Positions 46,697-56,687 are shown, counted from the stretch's first letter. The stretch: DNA of 64,000 nucleotides from a candidate division WOR-3 bacterium (GCA_039801505.1 JBDRUV010000003.1:1-64000); one strand, 5' to 3'. The notes: generated by a model not told the origin, from the sequence alone. Made by a program: numbers and translations.

Positions 46697-48808
46697 ATGA
46701 ATCCCAATCTTCAGTTTATTTTTTGGCCACGCTCGATAGCCGTAATTGGTGCTTCAACTCGACCAGGTAGTGTCGGACATGCCACTTTTGCTAACATCTT
46801 AATAAATGGTTACACTGGCGTTGTATACCCGGTCAACCCTAATGTTCGAAGTGTTTTGGGAGTAAAAGCATACCCCTCAGTACTTCACGTCCCCGATGAA
46901 GTAGATTTAGCTGTGGTGATTGTCCCCGCAGCTGTTGTTCCCGAAGTAATAGAAGAGTGCGGCCAGAAAAAAGTTAAGGGGGCGATTATTATTTCGGCTG
47001 GCTTTAAAGAAATAGGTGAAACTGGTGCAAAATTAGAACAAAGAGTAAAAGAAATTGCTCGCAAGCATAATCTGTCGCTTATCGGACCAAATTGTTTTGG
47101 AATGATCAACTCTGACCATCGTGTAAAACTTAACGCCACATTTGGTAAAGCCCTGCCGCCTCCAGGTAATATTGCGTTTATTTCTCAAAGTGGCGCTGTT
47201 GGCGTTACTGCGTTAGAATATGCGGAAGCCGAAGGGATTGGGTTATCGAAATTTATTTCTATTGGGAATAAAGCTGATATTAACGAAAATGATTTATTAG
47301 AGTATCTCAAAGACGACGAGCAAACTAAAGTTATCATTCTGTATTTAGAGGATTTAGTTGAACCCAAGAAATTCATGGATGTTGCCTTTGAGGTTACATC
47401 ACGAATTGGTAAACCAATCTTAGCTATTAAATCAGGTCGAACTTATGAAGGAGCTAAAGCAGCATCCTCGCACACTGGAGCGTTAGCTGGTTCTGATGAA
47501 GCCTATAATGCTTTCTTACACCAATGTGGTATTATCCGGGTTGACACGGTTAGCGAACTTTTTGATTACGCAAAAGCCTTTTCTGGACAACCACTACCTA
47601 AGTCTCGAAACATTGCAATTATCACTAATGCCGGAGGTATGGGTATAATGGCTACGGATTCCGTAATTAGAAATGGTTTAAAACTTGCCCAATACGAAGA
47701 AGCAACAGTCAGAAAGCTTAAAACATTTATGCCTCCGCAAGCCAACATTGGTAATCCATTGGATGTAATAGGAGATTCTGACGAAGTTCGTTATGGTAAT
47801 GCTCTTAAAGCGCTTATCGAAGATAAAAATATCGAAGGAATTATATGTATTTGGACCCCGACTTTAATGGCCGAAACTAAAACAGTCGCGCAGGTGATTA
47901 GCGAAATTTCCAAAAATTGTGAAAAACCTATAATGGGATGTTTGCTTTCATTAGAAAACACTAAAGAAGTTATTCAGACTCTCTGGCAGGCAAAAATTCC
48001 TTATTATCCGTTTCCGGAAATTGCCGCCCAAGCACTTGCTAGCATGTGTGAATTTTACGAGTGGACCCAGTTACCACCGAGTGAGGTTAAAATTTTTGAA
48101 GATGTTGAACCACAAATTGTTGATGAAATAATCAAAAAAGCCAAAAAAAGAGCCACACCTTATATTTTCGAATATGAGGGATACGAAATTTTAAGTGCTT
48201 ACCGGTTACCGATACTGCCTTATGCTTTTGTGAAAGATCGTGACGCCTTACTAACCGAAGCTCATAAAATTGGTTATCCAGTAGTGCTAAAAGTAGTTTC
48301 CGCTGACATCATACATAAAACCGAATTCGGTGGTGTGGCAGTTGATATCTCAAACGACGACGAACTGCTAACGAAATACACAGAAATGGAGCAGCGGATT
48401 AAAACCCTAAAACCAGATGCAAAAATTGAAGGTTATCTTTTGCAAAAAATGGCCGAGCCTGGAATTGAAACAATATTAGGTATTAAAAAAGATCCCCAAT
48501 TCGGATCGATAATTATGTTCGGATTGGGCGGAATATATGTCGAAGTTTTAAAAGATGTAAGTTTTAGAATTTGTCCGATTCGAGCTCTTTCCGCCCGTCA
48601 CATGATTCAAGAGATAAAAAGCTATAGAATCCTCCAAGGATTTCGAGGTCGCAAACCAGCTGATATAAGAATTATTGAAGAATCTTTACAAAGGCTTTCT
48701 CAGTTGGCTACCGATTTCCCAGAGTTTTCTGAGATCGATATTAATCCATTCATAGTATATGAAGAAAATCAAGGTGCCTATGCGATTGATGCGCGATTTT
48801 TATTATAA
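46697..48808 (+). CDS. acd: ADP-forming acyl-CoA (acetyl-CoA) synthetase, fused alpha-beta
   Basis: Acyl-CoA + ADP + Pi gives acid + CoA + ATP, the main substrate-level phosphorylation of many peptide-fermenting anaerobes. 703 residues: CoA-binding domain (FWPRSIAVIGASTRPGSVGHATFANIL), succinyl-CoA-ligase-like domains with the phosphorylated His in KAASSHTGALAGSDEAY, and a C-terminal ATP-grasp (YPVVLKVVSADIIHKTEFGGVAV, EIDINPFIV). It pairs with kor and with the CoA-transferase upstream. Acetate, isovalerate and aryl acids are possible products. Confidence 0.94.
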   Translation: MNPNLQFIFWPRSIAVIGASTRPGSVGHATFANILINGYTGVVYPVNPNVRSVLGVKAYPSVLHVPDEVDLAVVIVPAAVVPEVIEECGQKKVKGAIIISAGFKEIGETGAKLEQRVKEIARKHNLSLIGPNCFGMINSDHRVKLNATFGKALPPPGNIAFISQSGAVGVTALEYAEAEGIGLSKFISIGNKADINENDLLEYLKDDEQTKVIILYLEDLVEPKKFMDVAFEVTSRIGKPILAIKSGRTYEGAKAASSHTGALAGSDEAYNAFLHQCGIIRVDTVSELFDYAKAFSGQPLPKSRNIAIITNAGGMGIMATDSVIRNGLKLAQYEEATVRKLKTFMPPQANIGNPLDVIGDSDEVRYGNALKALIEDKNIEGIICIWTPTLMAETKTVAQVISEISKNCEKPIMGCLLSLENTKEVIQTLWQAKIPYYPFPEIAAQALASMCEFYEWTQLPPSEVKIFEDVEPQIVDEIIKKAKKRATPYIFEYEGYEILSAYRLPILPYAFVKDRDALLTEAHKIGYPVVLKVVSADIIHKTEFGGVAVDISNDDELLTKYTEMEQRIKTLKPDAKIEGYLLQKMAEPGIETILGIKKDPQFGSIIMFGLGGIYVEVLKDVSFRICPIRALSARHMIQEIKSYRILQGFRGRKPADIRIIEESLQRLSQLATDFPEFSEIDINPFIVYEENQGAYAIDARFLL

Positions 48809-50166
48809 TGCCATCCGGATTATTCATGAATAGATCCGAATTTAAAAAAATTATTGAATTTCTTATTTTTATACTTGTTGCATTTGCTGTTTATCTTATT
48901 CCAATTCCAGGGTTATGTGAAGCGGGCAAGCGAACTCTTTCCATCTTACTACTAGCTGCATTACTTTGGGTTACAGAAATTATTCCAGTTTATGTGACAT
49001 CCTTTGTAATTTTATTTTCACAGGCGATTTTTCTAACCCGTCCCATGGAAGTTAATTTTCGAGTGTTTTTAACGCCGTTTTTTGATTCGGTAATTGTGTT
49101 GTTTTTGGGAGGATTAATATTAGCGCAAGCACTTAAAAAGTATGAACTAGACGAGTGGTTTGTTTTTTTAATTCTTAAAAAGATTGGCAATACTCCAATA
49201 AAAATTCTTTTGGGACTCATGGGGGTAACAGCATTTCTTTCTATGTGGATGTCTAATACTGCAGCTACCGCGTTAATGATTGGACTTGTATTGGTGCTCA
49301 CCGAAAACATTCCTAAAGATGACCCTTTGCTTTACGCATTGGCTTTAGGAATTCCATTTTCTGCAAATATCGGAGGCATTGCGACACCGATTGGGACACC
49401 ACCTAATGTGCTAACGATTAGTATTCTACGAAACAAGGGAATAAATATTTCGTTTGTTGGATGGATGGCATTTGCATTGCCTCTAACCTTATTGCTTTTT
49501 TTATTAATTTTTTGGGTATTATCAAGTTCTTTTAAGAGCAAAGTAAAATTTGTCCCTATGGTGACATCAAAAGAATTTATATTTGATGTAAAACAAAAAA
49601 CTGTTTTGTGGGTTTTCGTTATCACACTGCTATTATGGCTTACAGGTGAACTTCATAAAATTCCTGCAAGTATCGTTTCGCTAATTCCCATTATAGTCTT
49701 TCATGGCTTTGGGCTACTTAATGAAGAAGATTTTGGCACCTTGGGTTGGGATACTTTAATGCTAATGGGAGGCGGCTTATCGTTAGGAATGAGTATTGAA
49801 AAAAGTGGTCTTTCAAGTTGGTTCGTTAATGCCGTTCGATTACAGTCGTTTCCGAATATTTTGCTCTTAGCCGGTTTAGCCCTAATAACAATTCTTTTAA
49901 CAACTTTTATCTCTAATACTTCAGCCGCTGCAATATTATTGCCAATAGCCGTAGGAACATCCCAGCGGTTTATCGATACCGCCTTAATTGTGGGAATTTC
50001 AGCATCAATTGCCATGATTTTACCAATTAGCACGCCTCCAAATGCTATTGCTTATGGTGCTGGCATAATTCGATTGCGCGATATGGTAAAATATGGCAGT
50101 GTTATTGCTGTTGGCTCGGGCATAATTATTGTTGGCTTTATAAAAATTTTAACTTTAATCATTTAG
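48808..50166 (+). CDS. DASS (SLC13) family sodium:dicarboxylate/anion symporter
   Basis: 452 residues with 11-12 membrane segments. The two SNTAAT-type motifs are present (MWMSNTAATALMIGL and TFISNTSAAAILLPIA), each followed by a family Pro-Thr/Ser-Pro-Pro segment (GTPPNVL and STPPNAIAYG). Members import di- and tricarboxylates or sulfate with Na+, which fits the sodium circuit suggested elsewhere. The start shares one base with the acd stop; an alternative ATG is at 48826. Confidence 0.9.
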   Translation: MPSGLFMNRSEFKKIIEFLIFILVAFAVYLIPIPGLCEAGKRTLSILLLAALLWVTEIIPVYVTSFVILFSQAIFLTRPMEVNFRVFLTPFFDSVIVLFLGGLILAQALKKYELDEWFVFLILKKIGNTPIKILLGLMGVTAFLSMWMSNTAATALMIGLVLVLTENIPKDDPLLYALALGIPFSANIGGIATPIGTPPNVLTISILRNKGINISFVGWMAFALPLTLLLFLLIFWVLSSSFKSKVKFVPMVTSKEFIFDVKQKTVLWVFVITLLLWLTGELHKIPASIVSLIPIIVFHGFGLLNEEDFGTLGWDTLMLMGGGLSLGMSIEKSGLSSWFVNAVRLQSFPNILLLAGLALITILLTTFISNTSAAAILLPIAVGTSQRFIDTALIVGISASIAMILPISTPPNAIAYGAGIIRLRDMVKYGSVIAVGSGIIIVGFIKILTLII

Positions 50167-50181
50167 GATAACAAGGTGGCC

Positions 50182-50544
50182 ATGGAGGATGCTAAAAAAG
50201 AAAGTTGCCCGTATTGTCAGGGAACTGAGTTAAAAAATTACGTGTATGTAAAAACCGGCGAGCATATCCGAGTGTATGTGGAATGTGTGCGATGTCAAAA
50301 ATTTGTAGCGCGATATACTTTAATCACTTATACTTCTGATAAACCATATGATGTGCTACGCAAACGTCTTAAATGTTTAGAATATGCAAGTGGCAAAAAG
50401 GCGTTGCGTGAATTAGAAGAATACAGCCGCGCGATCGATGAAGAATTTTCCAAAGTTAAATATCTTGCCGAACGACACCAAGAAAAAACTGTCGAGGAAA
50501 TGATAAAAGAAAAATATGAACAAGAAAGTTCTCAAGGAATATAG
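50182..50544 (+). CDS. Small zinc-ribbon protein of unknown function
   Basis: 120 residues. CPYCQG at ~8-13 and CVRCQ at ~34-38 form a two-CxxC zinc ribbon. The rest is helical and charged (ALRELEEYSRAIDEEFSKVKYLAERHQEKT). ATG 50182 is preferred over GTG 50176, which would overlap the AAGGTGG ribosome site. It follows the DASS gene by 15 bases. No function can be assigned. Confidence 0.75.
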   Translation: MEDAKKESCPYCQGTELKNYVYVKTGEHIRVYVECVRCQKFVARYTLITYTSDKPYDVLRKRLKCLEYASGKKALRELEEYSRAIDEEFSKVKYLAERHQEKTVEEMIKEKYEQESSQGI

Positions 50545-50767
50545 CCGAAATTGGTTTAGAATTATTTGGCGTTGCTATAATATTATTTAGAATTGGTGTT
50601 ATTCCAAATATGCTATTGGTATTTCGTGGTTCCGCTTCTATTTTTCCAAACTTTGCGATGCTATCCGGCTCGATACTAACGTTAGTTAGCTGGCTGGTAG
50701 GGGATACCGTAGGGTGGATGGTGGTTGATTTAGTAGCAAGATTTGGAGCGGGGACAATAGAACTTAA
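50545..50767. other. Gap of 223 bases with a perfect 12-bp palindrome and no confident gene
   Basis: The gap holds ACTAACGTTAGT (50675-50686, perfect palindrome) and a possible fifth copy of the GGGAC-type element at 50697-50714. A hydrophobic frame without a clear start (ATG at 50610, end 50792) crosses it and runs 25 bases into lptF. It has no Shine-Dalgarno sequence and no family I know, so I treat the gap as non-coding. Confidence 0.4.
50697..50714 (-). repeat. Possible GGGAC-type intergenic element, copy E (weak)
   Basis: On the - strand the segment CCCTACGGTATCCCCTAC resembles copy C (TACGATCCCCTACAT) with a 2-base insertion. Only about 15 bases align, so this may be chance. Confidence 0.25.
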
Positions 50768-52009
50768 ATGCGCGTATTGTATCGGGAGATAATAAAAGAA
50801 TTTGTACCACCGTTAATTTTAGCTAATTTTATCATGACCGGTATTTTACTTTTGGATCGGGTATTTCTTTTAATTGATTTACTGGTTAAAAAGGGAGTAA
50901 GTTTCGGAGTTGTGGGCGAATTGATGGTTTATAGTTTACCTTTTGTGCTATCATTTAGTATTCCGATCAGCGTGCTAGTGGCTAGCATTATTAGTTTTGG
51001 TCGATTAAGCCAAGATAATGAACTTCTAGCAATAAGAAGTTTAGGCATTAACCCGCTGGTCCTATTTTTACCAACCGGTATTATAGTCGTAATAATAGCG
51101 ATTGGGATGATATTTTTTAATGGTTATATATTACCAGAATCACTGCACCGAGCTCGAAATCTGCTTGCAGACATATCTCAAAAAAAGCCCAATGTCCGAA
51201 TTTACGAAAAGATTTTCATTGAAGATTTTCCCGGCTATATATTGTACTTTGGCCAGGTTGACGAAAGAACCGGCAATGTTAAAGAAATTTCCATATGGCA
51301 AAAACAAAGTTCGGGACTAAAACCTATATTAATTCAAGCTCAAGAAGGTAGAGTTTCATTAAGCACTGATGAAAAATATTTTGTAATCCAACTACAAAAT
51401 GGTTCAATTTCGGAATTGCTTCCTGATAATAAATATCGGCATATAAATTTTGTAACCCATGCGATAAACTTAGAAGTTGATTGGGAGTTAATTCGCCGCG
51501 AGCGCAAATATCGACCGCCTCGGGAATTATTGCATAAAGATTTATACCAACGGATATCAGGAATTCGAAAAGAACTTCGAGCATTAACAGAGGCGTATAC
51601 GCAATTAGAAAAAGAATCAAAGTCGGAAATAATTGATTACTATCTTCTAGACACTAAGGCCAAGATAAAAAGCAAAACCCAAGAGTATATTAGATACGCA
51701 ACTGAACTAGAAAAACGACATGTATTAGCGATCTCGTGTTTATTGTTGTTCTTTATGGGCTCAGGTTTGGGAATTCTTTTAAGACGAACCGGCTTGGGGT
51801 ATGGTTTTGTACTCGGCCTTTTAGTATACGCCGGCTATTATATTATTTTACTAGCTGGGGAAGAACTTTCATATTTAATAAAAGGCTCTTATCCCTTAAT
51901 TATCTGGCTACCTAATTTTGTGTTAATTCCGTTTGCTATTGAAGTTGTATGGACAACTATAACCGAGGATTCGTTGATTACGAAACTTAAACGACGCCAT
52001 GCCTATTAA
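50768..52009 (+). CDS. lptF: LptF/LptG-family permease (lipopolysaccharide export)
   Basis: 413 residues of the YjgP/YjgQ family: N-terminal membrane segments (FVPPLILANFIMTGILLLDRVFLLIDLLV; VYSLPFVLSFSIPISVLVASIISFGRLSQDNELLAIRSLGI), a ~190-residue periplasmic beta-jellyroll, then three C-terminal segments ending in FVLIPFAIEVVWT. With LptG and the LptB ATPase it lifts lipid A-type lipids from the inner membrane. Its presence argues for a true LPS-like outer membrane. Confidence 0.92.
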   Translation: MRVLYREIIKEFVPPLILANFIMTGILLLDRVFLLIDLLVKKGVSFGVVGELMVYSLPFVLSFSIPISVLVASIISFGRLSQDNELLAIRSLGINPLVLFLPTGIIVVIIAIGMIFFNGYILPESLHRARNLLADISQKKPNVRIYEKIFIEDFPGYILYFGQVDERTGNVKEISIWQKQSSGLKPILIQAQEGRVSLSTDEKYFVIQLQNGSISELLPDNKYRHINFVTHAINLEVDWELIRRERKYRPPRELLHKDLYQRISGIRKELRALTEAYTQLEKESKSEIIDYYLLDTKAKIKSKTQEYIRYATELEKRHVLAISCLLLFFMGSGLGILLRRTGLGYGFVLGLLVYAGYYIILLAGEELSYLIKGSYPLIIWLPNFVLIPFAIEVVWTTITEDSLITKLKRRHAY

Positions 52010-52025
52010 ATAGTTCTATTAACAA

Positions 52026-53132
52026 ATGAAGATTTTCGACCGCTATCTTGTGTCAGAATTTTTAAAATTTTTGGTCTTAGCGTTATTAGCATTAGTAACA
52101 ATTTATGTGTTAATCGATCTGTTTAGCGAATTAGATTACTATCTTAATCGCCATACACCTTTTTTTACAGTAATTAAGTATTATTTCTTTTATATCCCCT
52201 CAGGAATTAGTTTGCTTTTTCCTTCAGCGGTCATATGTGCCTGTTTTTTGGTTTATGGCCGTCTAATTCGAGAACAGAGTATTTTGGTTTTAGAATCAGC
52301 TGGAATTAGTATATATCGATTACTTATGCCTCTTGTTACACTAGGCACAGTTTTTGTTTTGCTTCAATTCACTTTTTACGAATTTATTACTATTCCTTGT
52401 AATCAAATTCTAAATTCGATAAGGATATACGAAATCGAGCGACAAGCACAGTTGATTAAATCTCGTCGTTATAACCTATTTGTGCGTGACCTTGAGAGAA
52501 CTATGTATTATATTAAAGAATACCAAGCTGACCTTTTGGGCAAAAAAATTACACAGGCCGAAATGCGTGATTTTGTTATTATTAATTTTGCGCAAGATGG
52601 GACTATTATACGTCGAGCTGACGGCGCTGTAGCTCGTTATGTGAATCACCAGTGGATTGGACAAGAGGTTGTAATCCGTAATTTTGAAGGAGAAAAGCAA
52701 GAAACTTACGAATATTACCCAGAAATGGCGCTCCCAATTACTCAAAAACCCGACTTTTTTCTAGAAGAATTACATAATATCGAAGAATTACAAATATGGA
52801 ATCTTTTCAGGTGCCTTGCTGAGCTTAAAAGGTCAGGTTCGCATCCAGCTAAGGTTGAGTTGGAATTACATTTCCGTTTTGCCAATGCAATTGCAGTTTT
52901 TATTATTATAGTTTTTAGTCTGTTTCTGGCTATTTTAATAAGAAAAACCGGCATAATGTTCGGTTTAGCTCTTGGGCTTTTGTTTGCATTTCTTTACTGG
53001 GGGTTAATTCAAGTCTCGAAAGCCTATGGCCAGATCTTGGTTTTAAGCCCTCCAATTGCTGCGTGGCTAATTAATATTATTTTCATTATTTGTGACATTA
53101 TTTTACTCTGGAAGGTAAAGAATGTTGTCTAA
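52026..53132 (+). CDS. lptG: LptF/LptG-family permease (lipopolysaccharide export)
   Basis: 368 residues. Family start FDRYLVSEFLKFLVLALLALVTIYVLIDLFSELDYYLNRH, then YYFFYIPSGISLLFPSAVICACFLVYGRLIREQSILVLESAGIS, a periplasmic jellyroll and three C-terminal segments (IFVFAILIRKTGIMFGLALGLLFAFLYWG-like). Second subunit of the Lpt ABC transporter, 16 bases after lptF. Its 3' end overlaps the convergent radical SAM gene by 35 bases. Confidence 0.92.
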   Translation: MKIFDRYLVSEFLKFLVLALLALVTIYVLIDLFSELDYYLNRHTPFFTVIKYYFFYIPSGISLLFPSAVICACFLVYGRLIREQSILVLESAGISIYRLLMPLVTLGTVFVLLQFTFYEFITIPCNQILNSIRIYEIERQAQLIKSRRYNLFVRDLERTMYYIKEYQADLLGKKITQAEMRDFVIINFAQDGTIIRRADGAVARYVNHQWIGQEVVIRNFEGEKQETYEYYPEMALPITQKPDFFLEELHNIEELQIWNLFRCLAELKRSGSHPAKVELELHFRFANAIAVFIIIVFSLFLAILIRKTGIMFGLALGLLFAFLYWGLIQVSKAYGQILVLSPPIAAWLINIIFIICDIILLWKVKNVV

Positions 53133-54423
53133 CTTTTACAAGGTATTTTTTTAATTCAGCCATTTTATTTTTATTTTCGTCGTCTAAAAGTGGAAATATA
53201 ATGTTATTATGAAATAACGGTTCAGCAAGAATTTCGGTGAAATAATTTTGGTAAATTTTTGTCTTGGGAATTGGTGAATATTCCGCCAAATGTGGTATTA
53301 CGCCCAGGGAAAGTACAAAATTAATACTTTCCTTTACACTTGAAAAATCGAAATCGGGTAATCCAATAAGTAAATAGGCATGAATTTGTTGGTTTTCGAA
53401 ACCTGCTCTCCTAAGACATTTTACAGCGTAAACAAAATCATTTTCTGTTACCTTTCGATCATAGCGCTTATGAAGTTTGGAGCTGGTTGTTTCCAAACTA
53501 AGATAAATTGAAACAAAATTGGCTTCTTTCATTTGGAAAGCTAATTCTTCAGTAATGTAACGAGGGTGAAGTCCATTGGGGGTATGAAATTGAAAAGAAA
53601 ACCGGCGTTTTTTGATTTCGCTCAGAATATTAGAAAAATTTGGATTAGCTAGCAGAGCATCATCGTAAAATACAATGTTTTTAATCTGTCTTTGTGCATA
53701 AATTTCTAATTCATCAATCACGGATTGCGTTGAGCGATAAATAAAATTAGGAGTAAGCTGAGGAACAGCACAGTAATCACATTTGAATACACATCCTCGA
53801 GAGGTAAGCAGTGTGACATAATCCAATTTGTAATATAGATCAAATGCAGGATAAGGAAGATCAAAAAACGAATACTCGGGAATTTCCGGAAACAAACTAT
53901 TAATTTTAACTTCCAAAGGACCAGGAAGTACGAAATCGGCACCGGAAAATTTTATTGCATGTTCATAGCATAAGGTTGCATAAATACCACCTAAAATAAT
54001 CGGGATTTTGGGTAACGTTTCTTTTAGTATTTTTATCACTGAAAACACTCCTAAATACCAATAAGTAATTATTGAAGTAATAAAAATTACATCTGGTTTC
54101 GGCAGTTCATAAAGAATTTTACAGAAGATTTCTTCAGGTATTCCATAGCGTTTATATTGTCTGGGATAATTTTTATATACTTCTGGTTTAGGAATTGGTT
54201 GGGCTATGAATTTCCCTCGTCCGTATTCATCAACTTTTGGTAATTTTGTTGTCGATTGTAATAATTTGGGGTGATAACGGTCAAGACAGTCGATTAGATA
54301 AACTGTCCAATTATGCTTTCGAAGCAGTGCTCCTAAATAAAGCAGACCTAAAGGTTTACTCCAAAAATCAAATGCTTTAAAATCGTATATCCACGGATTT
54401 ATCAATAATGCTATTTTTTTCAT
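53098..54423 (-). CDS. B12-binding-type radical SAM protein
   Basis: 441 residues. The N-terminal Rossmann half resembles the cobalamin-binding domain (LINPWIYDFKAFDFWSKPLGLLYLGALLRKHNWTVYLIDCLD) but the usual DxHxxG cobalamin His motif is not evident. The radical SAM motif is C211-VFK-C215-DY-C218, followed by NIVFYDDALLANP, HTPNGLHPRYI, SLETTSSKLHKRYDRK and YLLIGLPDF. The substrate is unknown. The gene stands alone, convergent with lptG. Confidence 0.88.
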   Translation of the reverse strand: MKKIALLINPWIYDFKAFDFWSKPLGLLYLGALLRKHNWTVYLIDCLDRYHPKLLQSTTKLPKVDEYGRGKFIAQPIPKPEVYKNYPRQYKRYGIPEEIFCKILYELPKPDVIFITSIITYWYLGVFSVIKILKETLPKIPIILGGIYATLCYEHAIKFSGADFVLPGPLEVKINSLFPEIPEYSFFDLPYPAFDLYYKLDYVTLLTSRGCVFKCDYCAVPQLTPNFIYRSTQSVIDELEIYAQRQIKNIVFYDDALLANPNFSNILSEIKKRRFSFQFHTPNGLHPRYITEELAFQMKEANFVSIYLSLETTSSKLHKRYDRKVTENDFVYAVKCLRRAGFENQQIHAYLLIGLPDFDFSSVKESINFVLSLGVIPHLAEYSPIPKTKIYQNYFTEILAEPLFHNNIIFPLLDDENKNKMAELKKYLVKVRQHSLPSRVK

Positions 54424-54448
54424 AAAAATAAAAATTTAACTTGGTGGA

Positions 54449-55525
54449 TTATACTCGTAATTTTGTTGATAAATGAAAGATAATTAGCTTACGGTTGAGA
54501 TTAAGATCAATTTCGTTAATTAAATTTAATATATTATCAATTCTAACGAGTAATTCACTATAACCCAATTTTTTAGAAATCTTTTCAATAAAACTATGCC
54601 TGTAGGTAATAGGAATGTTTAATTTGTAAAAAAGAGCTTGTCGATATAAAAACAATGCCGATGATAGCATCGTTTCAATCGCCAAGTCATTGCATAAAAC
54701 TTCGTTATTAGCTATTGCCATAACGAATTTATCTGAACTGGTCTTTGCTCGGTCTAACAGGTCAATAAATTCTTCATTAGGCAGTAACTTCTGAGGCTCG
54801 GACAAAAAAATCAGAGCGTTCCTTATGCGCCCGTTTGCGAATTTACTTGCCAGTTCCGCTTGATTTTCATTTATATTTTTTTGGTCAATCAGATAATTTT
54901 TTATCTCGGAGGGGATTAATTTACGAAAGAAAATTAATTGACACCGCGAACGTATTGTTGGTAAAACCTGAGTTACACGATCGGCAGTTAAAATGAAAAC
55001 TGTATCTTTTTGGGGCTCTTCTAAAATTTTTAATAATGCATTAGCTGACTCTTGGCGGATTTTGTGAACATCGAGAATAATGACGACCTTATAACGACAT
55101 ACGACTGGGCGATATGCCATTTCGTTTTTGATATGGTGAATAACTGATAAAGGATGGTAATTTGTCTTAGAAAGCGTTGGGCGTGTTTCTCCTAATCGAT
55201 AAGACATTAAATTTTCAGTAATGAATGTTAATGCGTCGTCTGGTGAGTCATTTTCTGGTGAGCTTCTTCGCTGCGGAACCGGAAAATACAATTTAACATC
55301 GAAGCAGCTTAAATTCTTGATTTGCTGACATCGAACACATTCATTTTTTTCAACATCACTAGAATCAGGACAGTTAATGACTTGCGCAAAATTTAATGCT
55401 GTTGTACGTTTTCCGACGCCGGTTGGGCCAATAAAAAGCAATGGTGGATAATGTTTTTCTAAAAATAATTGCGATAAGATTTTTTTGGCAAGTTCTTGAC
55501 CAACGATTTTTGAAAAAAGTTCCAT
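54449..55525 (-). CDS. holB: DNA polymerase III delta-prime subunit
   Basis: Clamp-loader AAA+ subunit, 358 residues from ATG 55525; the longer frame to 55618 overlaps the upstream envC-like gene and has no family match there. Walker A-type loop GPTGVGKRTT, zinc cysteines in INCPDSSDVEKNECVRCQQIKNLSC, VIILDVHKIRQESANALLKILEEP and the SRC motif (PTIRSRCQLIFF). An intact Walker A is unlike E. coli delta-prime and closer to DnaX, but length and the EEP/SRC pattern support HolB. Confidence 0.88.
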   Translation of the reverse strand: MELFSKIVGQELAKKILSQLFLEKHYPPLLFIGPTGVGKRTTALNFAQVINCPDSSDVEKNECVRCQQIKNLSCFDVKLYFPVPQRRSSPENDSPDDALTFITENLMSYRLGETRPTLSKTNYHPLSVIHHIKNEMAYRPVVCRYKVVIILDVHKIRQESANALLKILEEPQKDTVFILTADRVTQVLPTIRSRCQLIFFRKLIPSEIKNYLIDQKNINENQAELASKFANGRIRNALIFLSEPQKLLPNEEFIDLLDRAKTSSDKFVMAIANNEVLCNDLAIETMLSSALFLYRQALFYKLNIPITYRHSFIEKISKKLGYSELLVRIDNILNLINEIDLNLNRKLIIFHLSTKLRV

Positions 55526-55532
55526 AAGAAAA

Positions 55533-56687
55533 CTACCGGCTAAGCCATTGAAATGGATCAACTGCTTTGCCTTCAGCGCGAAACTCGAAATGTAAAATAT
55601 CTTGGGACCGACCGACAATATCGCCTGATTCTAGCTTATCATCGATTGCGCAGTTAAGTTCTGAAAGATTAGAATATACCGTATAATATCCTTCACCATG
55701 GTCTAGTATTACCGTATTTCCGTATCCCATAAAACGCGAAGCAAAAACAACCTTACCGGGGGCAATAGCTTTAACTGGATAATCATAGCCGCATTTTATG
55801 TCAATTCCATTGTTTCTTATTTTTGTTTTATATTTCGGGTCTTCAAATGAACCAAAAAAGCTAACGACTTCGCCGACGCAAGGCCAAGGAAGTTTTCCTT
55901 TCATTACTTCTAAATAGTGAGTCCCGGGAAGCAATTTTCGGGCCTGACGTTTTGCTTCTAGTTCCCTGATAAGCTTTTCTAGTTTCTCGGCTGCAATTTT
56001 TAATTCTTGGGCTATTATGGTTTTTTGTTCTTTTTCCTTAGTTACTTTTGACAGTAAATTTCTTTCAGTGGTTTGAAGTGCAATTAAATTTTTTTCTTCT
56101 TTTTGTTTTTGTGCCCGGAGGTTTTCTAATTCTAGTTTTATTTTAACCGCTTCATTTTTCTGTTTCTCTAAGGATTGCCGTAATGAAGTAAGTTCAAGAA
56201 TCGAGGTTCGCTGTTGTTGAGTAATTAACCGCAGGTAAAGAAATTTTTGATAAATTTTGGCATAGGAATTTTCTAATATCGTAAGTTCCAATGGTAAAAC
56301 TTGTTGCATTTTGTAATAAGCGACTAAAATTTTATTAATATTCCTATAATGATAATTAATGCTTTTTATCGTGGTATTGATTTCTTCTTCTAATTTTTTT
56401 AATTCTTCGCTTTTGATATTAATCATAACTTGAAGTTTTTTTAGATATCTTTTCGTTAAGTTTATTTTTTCGTTATAAGCCTCAATGCGTTGGAGGATAT
56501 TTTTTTCTTCCTTAGAAAGCTTCTGAATTGTTTTTTCAACATTTTGAAGCTGACTGCGTATTGCTTCAAGTTCCCGTCGGCTTTTATCAAGATCTTCTTG
56601 TCCAAATACCCAGTTATTAAAACTAACCCCAATTATCAAAACTGCGATCAACAGGTAAAAGTTGTCTCGTGTTTTATGAAAAATCAT
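55533..56687 (-). CDS. envC: EnvC-like murein hydrolase activator with degenerate LytM (M23) domain
   Basis: 384 residues from ATG 56687, which overlaps the ftsX stop (ATGA). Signal-anchor YLLIAVLIIGVSFNNWVFG, then a long coiled coil (~30-270), then the LytM domain. The zinc site is damaged: the HxGxD His is Asn (NNGIDI), the YxHL His is Asn (VYSNLSEL), and the first His of HLH is Ile (DILHFEF). So it should activate amidases rather than cut peptidoglycan, as EnvC does downstream of FtsEX. The gene order ftsE-ftsX-envC supports this. Confidence 0.92.
   Translation of the reverse strand: MIFHKTRDNFYLLIAVLIIGVSFNNWVFGQEDLDKSRRELEAIRSQLQNVEKTIQKLSKEEKNILQRIEAYNEKINLTKRYLKKLQVMINIKSEELKKLEEEINTTIKSINYHYRNINKILVAYYKMQQVLPLELTILENSYAKIYQKFLYLRLITQQQRTSILELTSLRQSLEKQKNEAVKIKLELENLRAQKQKEEKNLIALQTTERNLLSKVTKEKEQKTIIAQELKIAAEKLEKLIRELEAKRQARKLLPGTHYLEVMKGKLPWPCVGEVVSFFGSFEDPKYKTKIRNNGIDIKCGYDYPVKAIAPGKVVFASRFMGYGNTVILDHGEGYYTVYSNLSELNCAIDDKLESGDIVGRSQDILHFEFRAEGKAVDPFQWLSR

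Noticed and set aside
50610-50792. 60-codon hydrophobic frame before lptF
   Set aside because: No ribosome site, no recognised family, runs into lptF, and crosses a palindrome and a possible repeat copy. It could still be a small membrane protein.
55526-55618. 31-residue extension of HolB
   Set aside because: It lies wholly inside the envC-like gene; the family begins at MELFSKIVGQ.
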